64,000 nt of DNA, taken from CALMEH01 sp031409875 (GTDB lineage: Bacteria; Acidobacteriota; Blastocatellia; Pyrinomonadales; Pyrinomonadaceae). The translations under genes were made by a program, and so were the position numbers. Each line of letters begins with the position of its first letter. The stretch's first letter is position 1. The stretch spans positions 8,988 to 72,987 of the forward strand of contig JANNYB010000237.1 of assembly GCA_031409875.1 (NCBI GenBank). The letters run 5' to 3'. Below, piece by piece: positions 1-7,035 of the stretch. A model generated the notes under the pieces. That model was not told where the DNA came from. It did no database searches and saw only the letters and a list, made by a program, of their open reading frames with translations.

Positions 1-238
1 CGGGCGAATCGGTTTCTTCTTCCGACAAAATTCCGTCATCGGGAAACGCGATTTTCAAACCTTCGATTATCAATTTGCTCGAAGCGCGGTCGGCTTCAGT
101 AACAGGTTCAGTTTGATTATCTTTCGTGCGTTTTTCTTCAACCGTAAAGCCTTTTTCGTAAAATTCCAAAATCAAATCTCCGGCTTTTCGGGCGAGATTG
201 ACGGCGGTTTCGAGTTCCTTTGTTAAATATTTGTCCAT
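1..238 (-). CDS. Inositol monophosphatase / CysQ-family phosphatase (N-terminal part, runs off left edge)
   Basis: Only about the first 79 codons are in the window; the rest lies to the left. The visible N-terminus contains the family signature TEADRASSKLI and a SEEE near residue 75. In IMPase/3'(2'),5'-bisphosphate nucleotidase proteins these form the early substrate- and Mg-binding part of the fold. The expected reaction is Mg-dependent hydrolysis of a sugar, inositol or nucleotide phosphate. The start ATG (236-238) lies inside the 3' end of the PIN-domain gene (16-bp overlap), so the two are probably cotranscribed. SuhB-type versus CysQ-type cannot be decided from this fragment. Confidence 0.75.
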   Translation of the reverse strand, partial: MDKYLTKELETAVNLARKAGDLILEFYEKGFTVEEKRTKDNQTEPVTEADRASSKLIIEGLKIAFPDDGILSEEETDSP

Positions 239-669
239 TCTCTTGCATCGGAAAAAAGGTTTAGATGTTTTACGTTTGTTGTCGCAATCACCGCATTTTC
301 GCCAAGTTCTTTTTCCAAAATAAAAATTTGAGCCGATAAAATCATATCACCGTCAAGCGACAAGTCGGGCGCGGTAGGTTTGCCTTTTTGTCGAGCGATT
401 GCCCAAAATTCCGCCGCTTTTTGAATTGCTCCGGTTGTAATCGGTAAATAATTCAGTGATTTTATGAGTGCGTTAAGACGTGCGAGTCCCGGAAGTTTTT
501 TAGCCCGAATTAATTCGCGGCGGATTTCGTAATCGCATATTTCAGGGACAAAAAGCGCGTCGCCGTTGGCAAGTTTTGTTTTAAGCCAAGCGGTGCAGGC
601 AAAACTGTTCGGAGAAGATTTCGGATTGGTAACGATGCCGATGATCGAAGTGTCAAGAGCAATAATCAT
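223..669 (-). CDS. PIN-domain protein (VapC-like toxin)
   Basis: A 148-aa protein beginning MIIALDTSII, with the first conserved PIN-domain aspartate at residue 6. A later acidic segment (LSLDGDMILSA) and a C-terminal NVKHLNLF fit the remaining PIN core. PIN proteins are Mg-dependent RNases; VapC types cut tRNA or rRNA and are held inactive by a small partner. Its ATG overlaps the stop of the small upstream gene (ATGA), the usual antitoxin-toxin arrangement. Target and true toxicity are inference. Confidence 0.72.
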   Translation of the reverse strand: MIIALDTSIIGIVTNPKSSPNSFACTAWLKTKLANGDALFVPEICDYEIRRELIRAKKLPGLARLNALIKSLNYLPITTGAIQKAAEFWAIARQKGKPTAPDLSLDGDMILSAQIFILEKELGENAVIATTNVKHLNLFSDAREWTNI

Positions 670-893
670 TCAAATAATTTTCGGTCGGAAAGACGGTCTT
701 CGTCTATTGCTTTTTTTAGGTATTCAAAGGTTTCTTTCTGTTCTTTTTCGTCGCCCGCAAGCCACACATCAATCATTTTAATCGCTGATTTGTTTTTGGC
801 GGCAAAATCTTTTCGCGGTTTATTTATTTCTTTTTTCGCTAAATTTCTAATAGCCATATCTAAAAGTCTAGCGTTGTTTTTTTCGTTTGCCAA
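666..893 (-). CDS. Small protein upstream of PIN toxin, probable antitoxin
   Basis: A 63- to 75-residue charged, helical protein rich in Lys and Glu (EKEQKETFEYLKKAIDED near the middle). It overlaps the PIN gene by 4 bp. I do not recognise a specific antitoxin DNA-binding family; function is inferred from position and size only. The start is uncertain: a TTG at 891-893 gives 75 aa, while the in-frame ATG at 855-857 gives 63 aa, and neither has a strong ribosome-binding site. Confidence 0.55.
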   Translation of the reverse strand: MANEKNNARLLDMAIRNLAKKEINKPRKDFAAKNKSAIKMIDVWLAGDEKEQKETFEYLKKAIDEDRLSDRKLFE

Positions 894-916
894 GTAATTT
901 CTGCTAAACTTTTTTT

Positions 917-1435
917 ATGGCGGAAAGTTTGGCATTTTCAAAAACTTCGGACAGAAAAATTATCTACGACGAAATCGCGCCGCAGATTGAGGCGTTGACC
1001 TTTGGCGAAACGGATTTGACGGCAAATTTGGCAAATATCGCGGCGGTTTTGAAGGAAGCGTTAGGCTTTTTTTGGGTTGGGTTTTATCTGAAAAAAGAAA
1101 ATCAACTCGTTTTGAACGCCTTTCAAGGCAAAATCGCCTGCACGAGAATTGATTTTGACAAAGGCGTTTGCGGGCATTCTTTTACGACGAAAAAAACTGT
1201 AATTGTCCCGAATGTTGACGAATTTCCCGCGCATATCGCTTGTGCTTCCGAATCAAAATCCGAAATCGTTCTGCCGATTTTTACTAAACGCGGTGAAGTT
1301 TTCGGCGTTTTGGATGTTGACAGCGACAAATTAAATGATTTCTCTGAAATTGATGCCGAAGGTTTGCAGAAAATTGTCGAAATAATCGAAAAAATGATAA
1401 ATCGGAACAGCGACCTGTCAAATTTAACTATATGA
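917..1435 (+). CDS. msrC: Free methionine-(R)-sulfoxide reductase (GAF domain)
   Basis: A 172-aa single GAF-domain protein. Cysteines at residues 75, 85 and 109 (IACTRI, GVCG, IACAS) have the same 10- and 24-residue spacing as the catalytic cysteines of E. coli fRMsr (YebR). The enzyme reduces free methionine-R-sulfoxide using thioredoxin and repairs oxidised methionine in the cytoplasm. The motif SKSEIVLPIF typical of the family is present. The stop overlaps the next start (ATGA), so it is cotranscribed with the Mpo1-like gene. It is divergent from the toxin-antitoxin pair, with only 23 bp between starts. Confidence 0.9.
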   Translation: MAESLAFSKTSDRKIIYDEIAPQIEALTFGETDLTANLANIAAVLKEALGFFWVGFYLKKENQLVLNAFQGKIACTRIDFDKGVCGHSFTTKKTVIVPNVDEFPAHIACASESKSEIVLPIFTKRGEVFGVLDVDSDKLNDFSEIDAEGLQKIVEIIEKMINRNSDLSNLTI

Positions 1436-1764
1436 ACACCGAACCAATCAAAAATTACACGGAGTTTTGGGATTTTTATGTTGCCGAACATTCGCAACCT
1501 TTGACGCGGCTTTTGCATTTTATCGGCACTTCGCTGGCGTTGGTTTTGCTGGTTTGGATTGCGCGAAGTGGCAATTGGTTATATTTTCCGCTTTGTCTGT
1601 TTGTCGGTTACGGCTTTGCTTGGTTTTCGCATTTTGCCATCGAAAAAAACAAACCGGCGACGTTCAAATATCCGCTCTGGTCGTTTATTTCCGATTATAA
1701 AATGATGTTTTATATGCTCATCGGCAAAATGAACGGGGAAGTTGAGAGAGTTTCAAGCAAGTAA
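1432..1764 (+). CDS. DUF962 / Mpo1-like integral membrane protein
   Basis: A 110-aa protein matching the DUF962 pattern: an N-terminal FWDFYVAEHSQPLTRLLHFIGT with conserved His residues, two hydrophobic helices (about 30-60), then WFSHFAIEKNKPATFKYPLWS. Yeast Mpo1 is an Fe-dependent dioxygenase of 2-hydroxy fatty acids, and the bacterial members keep the same histidines. The bacterial substrate is unknown, so the role here is inferred from the family. It overlaps msrC by 4 bp, suggesting an oxidative/lipid-damage pair. Confidence 0.8.
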   Translation: MNTEPIKNYTEFWDFYVAEHSQPLTRLLHFIGTSLALVLLVWIARSGNWLYFPLCLFVGYGFAWFSHFAIEKNKPATFKYPLWSFISDYKMMFYMLIGKMNGEVERVSSK

Positions 1765-2625
1765 TTTATTTATTTCTTCGAGCGATTCATCGGAAATTAA
1801 ACGAAAAACTCGCAGGTCTTTTAATGTTTGCAAATTTTCGGCGGTTAAACTGTCGGCGATGACAAATTTGCACGAAATCAAGCCTTTTTGCCAATCTTTT
1901 TCGGTTGCATTTCGGATAACTAAATTTTCTTCCGCAATGCCGACGGCGGCGAGAATTGTTTGCGACCAGCGCAAAAACTTTTCATAATGCGAAGCGATAC
2001 CGATTAAATCCGCCGGATTCGGCTTGCTTTCGCCGTGCAGAGATTGTTGGACGGAATTTAGTTTGATTTTAACGAAAGACGCTGTTTCAAACGTATCGGA
2101 AAACGAAACGATGAGCGAATTTTTCGGAAGATTTTTTGTGTTTGATGAAATCGAAACGGGTAAATCGAAATTTTCAGCGAGTTCGTGCGCGAAAATACGC
2201 GAAAGATTTTCGGTTTTTTCGACAATGACAATCTGTTTCGGCGACTTTTTGTTAAGCCAAAAAGTTATTCGGGCTTTTATTTGACGATTATTTGCGCCCA
2301 AGATTCGTGCTTCATTTAAAAGATTTAGAATTGCTTTATCCAAATCGTTTTCGAGCAATTTTGTAGTTTTATCAATCTGAACACGCGGAACTTCGCGGAC
2401 ATAAACGCCGCTGCCGACGCGCAGAGAAACCCAATTTTCTTTTTCCAGCCAACGATAAGCCGCGCTTGCCGTGTTTGCGTGAATTTTATGCCGCAGCGCA
2501 AGTTCCCGAATGCTCGGAAGTTTGTCATTTGCCTTCAAATCGCCGCTCACGATTGCCAAAATTATCTGCCGCGTTAGTTGGTCGCGCAGAGATATTTCAC
2601 TATTTTTTGAAAGCCAGATTTTCAT
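1753..2625 (-). CDS. GntR-family transcriptional regulator (YtrA-like N-terminus, long C-terminus)
   Basis: Residues about 1-75 from the ATG at 2623-2625 form a GntR winged helix: LRDQLTRQIILAIVSGDL, then LPSIRELALRHKIHANTASAAYRWLE, then VGSGVYV. The remaining ~210 residues have no aminotransferase lysine motif and are not recognised. A TTG at 2667 extends the frame by 14 residues but would place the start inside an inverted repeat, so I prefer 2625. Its 3' end overlaps the Mpo1-like gene convergently by 12 bp. Confidence 0.75.
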   Translation of the reverse strand: MKIWLSKNSEISLRDQLTRQIILAIVSGDLKANDKLPSIRELALRHKIHANTASAAYRWLEKENWVSLRVGSGVYVREVPRVQIDKTTKLLENDLDKAILNLLNEARILGANNRQIKARITFWLNKKSPKQIVIVEKTENLSRIFAHELAENFDLPVSISSNTKNLPKNSLIVSFSDTFETASFVKIKLNSVQQSLHGESKPNPADLIGIASHYEKFLRWSQTILAAVGIAEENLVIRNATEKDWQKGLISCKFVIADSLTAENLQTLKDLRVFRLISDESLEEINKLLA

Positions 2626-2633
2626 AAACAAAT

Positions 2634-2697
2634 AAGTCCGACATGCTTTAGCTTGTCGTAGTGACAAACATTCGACAAGCTAAAGCGTGTCGGACTT
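2634..2697. repeat. Inverted repeat, 25-bp arms (dispersed palindrome family)
   Basis: Arms at 2634-2658 and 2673-2697 are complementary with a single mismatch; the loop is 14 nt. The arm core (ACGCTTTAGCTTGTCG type) recurs as diverged arms at 21877-21902 and 21969-21996, so this is a dispersed element and not only a terminator. Located between the GntR regulator start and the end of the esterase gene, where it could also terminate esterase transcription. Confidence 0.8.
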
Positions 2698-2714
2698 TTT
2701 ATGAGACCAAAAAA

Positions 2715-3713
2715 CTAAGCCCCAAAATAATTTGAAATCAATTCGAGCGAACGATTTTGACGATAAGAAATATTAAAATGTCCGTCGTCAAATTCTTCGT
2801 GAAGATGCGGAACGTCAAACTTTTTCAACCTTTCAACCAAAATTTTTGCGCCGATGTCGAGCGCAAATTCGTCCCGCGTTCCGGCATCAATGTAGAGCAA
2901 TTTCAAAGATTTCAAGTTTTCCGCGTATTTTTCAACCAATCGAACAGGATCGTGTTCGAGCCATTTTGCCCAGATTTCATCGCGGATTTCGCCTGTTTTT
3001 AAATCGAAAGGCAAATCAAAATCTGCGCCTCGTGGCGAATAACACGCGCTCATTCCGATAATATTTAAGCCGGAAAAATCGTCTTTTCCTTTTTTGGTTT
3101 CTTCGTTCCAAAAGTTTATGACAAGTTTCTGCGGTTCGCCTTTAATTGCGCGAAACGCTTTGGGAATATCGGACAAATAACAATGCTCAAAATAAGCGTC
3201 GCCACTCGTCGAACACGCTAAACCAAATAAATCGGAATGGCGCATTGCCATCATCAAAGCACCGTAACCGCCGGAAGATTTGCCCATCACGGCGCGTGAA
3301 TTTTTATCATTTATGGTGCGAAAAGTTTCATCAACAAACGGCACAATTTCCTGAGTTAGATAATCTTCATAATTTCCCGTTGCCGTTGAATTGATATATT
3401 GCGAACCGCCGTAATGCGTAAAACAATCAGGCAAAACAGCAATCATCGGACGAATTTTTCCGCCATTGATGAGTTTATCCATTCGCGTCGCAAAATTCGG
3501 CGTAAAAGCCGAATCGTTGAGAAGCATTTTCCCGCGTCCGGTAAAACCTGTCAGCACATAAACCGTCGGATAACGCTTTGTTTCGTCATAATCCGGCGGC
3601 AAATACACGATTAAATCACGGATAAATCTATCGCCGAGCGGATTATTTTCGAGAATTTCGCTTTTGTGTTGCAAAGTTACAACAGTTCCTTGCATTTGAT
3701 TGTTTTCATTCAT
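2715..3713 (-). CDS. Esterase-D / putative esterase family alpha/beta hydrolase
   Basis: 332 aa. The nucleophile elbow GKSSGG places Ser146 in a GxSxG motif. The DAGTRDEF segment supplies the likely acid residue and DDGHFNI the catalytic His. The N-terminal LIVYLPPDYDETKRYPTVYVLTG is typical of the PF00756 (esterase D / FrsA-like) family. No signal peptide is visible, so it is predicted cytoplasmic. Substrate is not determinable from sequence; family members hydrolyse acyl, feruloyl or S-formylglutathione esters. Confidence 0.82.
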   Translation of the reverse strand: MNENNQMQGTVVTLQHKSEILENNPLGDRFIRDLIVYLPPDYDETKRYPTVYVLTGFTGRGKMLLNDSAFTPNFATRMDKLINGGKIRPMIAVLPDCFTHYGGSQYINSTATGNYEDYLTQEIVPFVDETFRTINDKNSRAVMGKSSGGYGALMMAMRHSDLFGLACSTSGDAYFEHCYLSDIPKAFRAIKGEPQKLVINFWNEETKKGKDDFSGLNIIGMSACYSPRGADFDLPFDLKTGEIRDEIWAKWLEHDPVRLVEKYAENLKSLKLLYIDAGTRDEFALDIGAKILVERLKKFDVPHLHEEFDDGHFNISYRQNRSLELISNYFGA

Positions 3714-3774
3714 AATTATTCAAATTCTATCTGAAACTTGCGAAAAAGAAAATTATTAGACAAACTCCTTACAT

Positions 3775-4341
3775 TTATTCTGCTGAATAAAATTTTTTCA
3801 TCGAAGGTTTGATAAGTGTTATCTCGTCGCCGTCGCTATATTCAAAAGTAGCTCCAAATAATGGCAGAGAAGTTTCCAAAGTTTGGGCGATTGACTGTGC
3901 CGAATTTAAGTTAAAATGGATGTCCGGCGCGGAATTACTGTTTTCCCAGTGCGGTAAAACCAATACTTCGCCGCTTTCCACTTCGCCCGTGCGAATTTGA
4001 ACGAATTTATTGTTAAAAGTATCAATCGAAAGCCGTCTGAGTTGTTTTTCGATAAAACCGTTGATTTTGGCAAACAGCGATTCGCGCAAAATGCCGTAAA
4101 AACGGGCATTGTCTTCGGCAATAATAAAAACTTTATAGACAGTCGGTATCAAAACTTTATGATTTTCCGAGTGAAAGAGATTTTCGATCATCACGCGCTC
4201 GATTTCGCTGATTATTTTATCGGCGATTTCATCATTCCGACTTTTTTTATTGAAAATTATCGGAATATAAATTTCGCTGTCAATAAACGTGCGGAATCGC
4301 TCGAAAATTTCACGGATATTTTTTGTTAATTCTTTTTTCAT
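3775..4341 (-). CDS. Hypothetical protein, possible FhaA-N-terminal (DUF3662)-like domain
   Basis: 188 aa with a strong Shine-Dalgarno (GGAGGAAAC) just before the ATG. The order of segments is a helical N-terminus, a 'VLIPTVYKVFIIAEDNARF' strand region, then a second helix and beta-rich C-terminus. This resembles the DUF3662 domain at the N-terminus of FhaA proteins, but the attached FHA domain is absent. The similarity is by eye and weak. Stands alone between the esterase and the exported lysozyme-like cluster. Confidence 0.45.
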   Translation of the reverse strand: MKKELTKNIREIFERFRTFIDSEIYIPIIFNKKSRNDEIADKIISEIERVMIENLFHSENHKVLIPTVYKVFIIAEDNARFYGILRESLFAKINGFIEKQLRRLSIDTFNNKFVQIRTGEVESGEVLVLPHWENSNSAPDIHFNLNSAQSIAQTLETSLPLFGATFEYSDGDEITLIKPSMKKFYSAE

Positions 4342-4400
4342 AATGTTTCCTCCGGTTGAGCCAAGCGGAACTTGCCATCAAACTCCGCTTGTTTATTGAT

Positions 4401-5231
4401 TTAACGAATGCTGTTGTTGGTTAATTCCAAATACCAGAAGTTGTAATATTTCTTGTCTTGAAGCAATTTCAACTCTTTAAGCAAAACTTTCAAAAATTTT
4501 TCGGGCTTATATCCCGGCAAATCTGACTCTGAAGAACCAGCCCACGACGTTGTCGAAAGCACCGAAAGTCTTAAATTTCCCATCACTAAGCCGATAAAAC
4601 CTTTGCGAGAAGCCTGACGACCTAGTTCGAGCATTCCGATAGCTTGGGTTTTACGCGAAAAATTCTTCAATTTCAAGCGTTTTTCCAAATCTTGCCAAGT
4701 TTTATAAACGAATTGTCCATAACCGAAAGCCGAACTCGGTCCGGCTTCGGTTCTTTCAAAACATTCTTGCGGAAGTTTTTGTGCTTTGGCGTGTGATTTA
4801 AGCGTCAGTTTGCCGATTAGCTTTTGACATTCGACCGACTTGCCTCGATAACCGAATTTCGGATGAAATCCGACGACGGTGAACGGACTCGGTGCGCCTT
4901 CGACCTTCGTGATGGCAATCAGCCACGCCAAAGTAGTTTTTTGCTTTAACATCCATTCATAGCTTTTAAAAAGTTGCTTAAGCTCTTTAGACGAAAAACC
5001 GTTTGAAAAATCTTCGTCGTAAAACATTTCTTCGGCTTCATCTTCCGACAAATTCTTGCGGAAAAAGGTTTTGAAATTAAGATTGACAGTTCGCATCTCA
5101 GAAAGTTCGAGTTCTTGTAAATCGAAGATTTCCTTAAAATTATCCTCGTTCGTCAAAGTGTTTTCAGCCCAAACCGTAATTGCGAAAACCACAAAGATTA
5201 CAGCAATCTGCACTAAATTATTTGTTTTCAT
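4401..5231 (-). CDS. Exported lysozyme-like protein (GH104/muramidase-like)
   Basis: 276 aa from the ATG at 5231, which has AAAGGAG upstream; an in-frame codon at 5282 is less likely. The N-terminus (MKTNNLVQIAVIFVVFAITV) is a signal peptide or anchor. The second half has the muramidase layout: KVEGAPSPF with a candidate catalytic Glu111, SSAFGYGQFVYKTW, a QAIGMLELGRQ helix and a late SWAGSSES. Lysozymes of this type cut the glycan strand of peptidoglycan. It lies directly downstream of an M15-like peptidase gene on the same strand, suggesting joint wall cleavage. Catalytic activity is inferred. Confidence 0.62.
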   Translation of the reverse strand: MKTNNLVQIAVIFVVFAITVWAENTLTNEDNFKEIFDLQELELSEMRTVNLNFKTFFRKNLSEDEAEEMFYDEDFSNGFSSKELKQLFKSYEWMLKQKTTLAWLIAITKVEGAPSPFTVVGFHPKFGYRGKSVECQKLIGKLTLKSHAKAQKLPQECFERTEAGPSSAFGYGQFVYKTWQDLEKRLKLKNFSRKTQAIGMLELGRQASRKGFIGLVMGNLRLSVLSTTSWAGSSESDLPGYKPEKFLKVLLKELKLLQDKKYYNFWYLELTNNSIR

Positions 5232-5317
5232 TGTTTTTTCTCCTTTATTTTTTGATAGAATTCGGTTTAGCGAAATCCGCAAATTTCTATGCGGATTTCG
5301 CTAAATGTCGGTCAAAA

Positions 5318-6202
5318 TTAATCTTTGCTTAGTGGAAGGTCGCAATGCCAATGATCAAATTCATAGAACGTCGTTCCGCCAACCTTTGCCACGGCTTTTC
5401 GCAACGCTTTCGGATTGCTGATTCGGCTGACATCAATCGCACCGCTTTTGAGATGCCGACTGATATAAACTTTCTGTGCAACTTGGTTTTCAATAACTTT
5501 CGTCATCGCCTTGATTGCCATCGGACGATTATTGCGGTGCAGACGGTAAGCGTCAAGAATTTGCTTGACCGCGATTTTGTTTTTATAAAGATTCTGCACA
5601 CCTTTTTCGCCTAACTTGTCAATCCGTCCCATCATTGCCACGGATTGCGACTTAGCATCTCTTGTAGCACTGGAGATGATAATGGGGTCGCCGGTTAATT
5701 TCTTATACTCACTTGCGATAACTCCAACAATTTTAGCGAGTTGCGCCGAAATCACCACACTTTTTCTAGCAAAAAAGTTGCTTGCATTAGCTTTGTTTTT
5801 ACTAGGTTTGACCGTTGGTTTTATCGGTTTGGTCGGGTTTTTCTTTGGTTTCGTTTTGCCAAACTTGTTTCGTTCATCCATTTCTTCCTGACGGGTTTTT
5901 ACTCGTCCGGTAGCCTTTTCCGTTGGTGTTTTTGGTAATGGCGTATTATTGTTATGGGTATTTATTGGCATAGCACGCGCCGTTGCCCGCCGATTTTCCT
6001 CTTTTCGATTCAAAACCGTATCAAGCATTGCTGATTTAGCATTAACTGAATTGCTTTTAGCTTGATTTAAATTGTCAAAAGAGTTCGTATTATTAGTTTC
6101 AGGATTCATATTTTCGGGCATTTCAGCAAAAACTGCTGTATTCGCCAAAAAAAAGATAACCAAACCACTCGCTAGTAATGTATTCGTTTTTTTCATTTCC
6201 AA
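5318..6202 (-). CDS. Exported M15-like (VanX/D,D-carboxypeptidase type) metallopeptidase
   Basis: 294 aa with an N-terminal signal peptide (residues ~4-27), then a low-complexity Lys/Pro/Asn-rich linker to about residue 145. The C-terminal domain has SRHLKSGAIDV (His250, Asp257) and EFDHWH (Glu281, His284, His286). The 7-residue H-D spacing and ExxHxH pattern match the zinc ligands and catalytic Glu of the M15 family. Expected role is cleavage of peptidoglycan stem peptides outside the cell. It is followed by the lysozyme-like gene and preceded by an anchored coiled-coil gene, 4 bp apart. Confidence 0.68.
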   Translation of the reverse strand: MEMKKTNTLLASGLVIFFLANTAVFAEMPENMNPETNNTNSFDNLNQAKSNSVNAKSAMLDTVLNRKEENRRATARAMPINTHNNNTPLPKTPTEKATGRVKTRQEEMDERNKFGKTKPKKNPTKPIKPTVKPSKNKANASNFFARKSVVISAQLAKIVGVIASEYKKLTGDPIIISSATRDAKSQSVAMMGRIDKLGEKGVQNLYKNKIAVKQILDAYRLHRNNRPMAIKAMTKVIENQVAQKVYISRHLKSGAIDVSRISNPKALRKAVAKVGGTTFYEFDHWHCDLPLSKD

Positions 6203-6206
6203 CCTC

Positions 6207-6749
6207 CTACTTTGTGTTAATTACCAATTCGTAATTGCTCACGAATTTGTCCATCGCATCAAGCAAATCTATATTTGCTTCCAACGCTTTCATTTTTTCA
6301 TCAATCTCTCTATTAATTTCGCGTATAACTTTTCGAGATGACTCAAAACGTAGCTTATTCTTCAAATCATTGATTGCTTTGACATCATTTATTGATTTGT
6401 TGGAATATTTGTTGTAAATCTCAGCGATTTTGTCTTTATTTATCGCTCGACAATTATTCAACTCATTAGCAATTTCCGACTTCTCCGAAAAATCAGTTGA
6501 TTTTTTTAAATCCGCCATTTTCTCGACTAAGCCGGATTTGCGCTCATCAAGAATCTTTTGCGCTTCCTGAACTTTTTGTATCGTCAACGGTTCGCCAAGC
6601 ATCTGAACGGCATCTTTAGTTATGCCGTTCATTTCGTTGATGACATTCTTAACTGCCGAATCTTTGTTGACGGCAATTCTCACACCTACAAATAGCAAAG
6701 TAATTGCCATTATCAGTGTGAACCCGACTAAAATTGTTTTGATTTTCAT
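6207..6749 (-). CDS. Membrane-anchored coiled-coil protein, unknown function
   Basis: 180 aa. One N-terminal hydrophobic segment (IKTILVGFTLIMAITLLFVG) is followed by a highly charged helical region with heptad-like pattern to residue ~175. No enzyme motif is visible. First gene of a three-gene minus-strand set with the M15-like and lysozyme-like proteins, so it may scaffold or restrain them at the membrane; this is inference from context only. Confidence 0.6.
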   Translation of the reverse strand: MKIKTILVGFTLIMAITLLFVGVRIAVNKDSAVKNVINEMNGITKDAVQMLGEPLTIQKVQEAQKILDERKSGLVEKMADLKKSTDFSEKSEIANELNNCRAINKDKIAEIYNKYSNKSINDVKAINDLKNKLRFESSRKVIREINREIDEKMKALEANIDLLDAMDKFVSNYELVINTK

Positions 6750-7035
6750 TGTCTTCGCTCCATTTAAAAGAATTTATGTCTGTTATTGACACGAATAATT
6801 TAAACATAGAGGTGTGTGGAAAATACTTAGCGAATGCAAATTTTTTAGTTAGGAAAGGCACATTTTTCTATAAAATCGAAAGCAAAATTATAAAAGTCTT
6901 CTCAAAAAAAAGAATTTAATCAAAAAGAGGTAAAAAAACAATAAAGTAGGTTTTTGATATGATTTGCTGTCTTTTTTAGAAATGTTTATAATCTGACGGA
7001 AGTAAAAAATCATTTCAATTGTAGGAGAACTCTCA

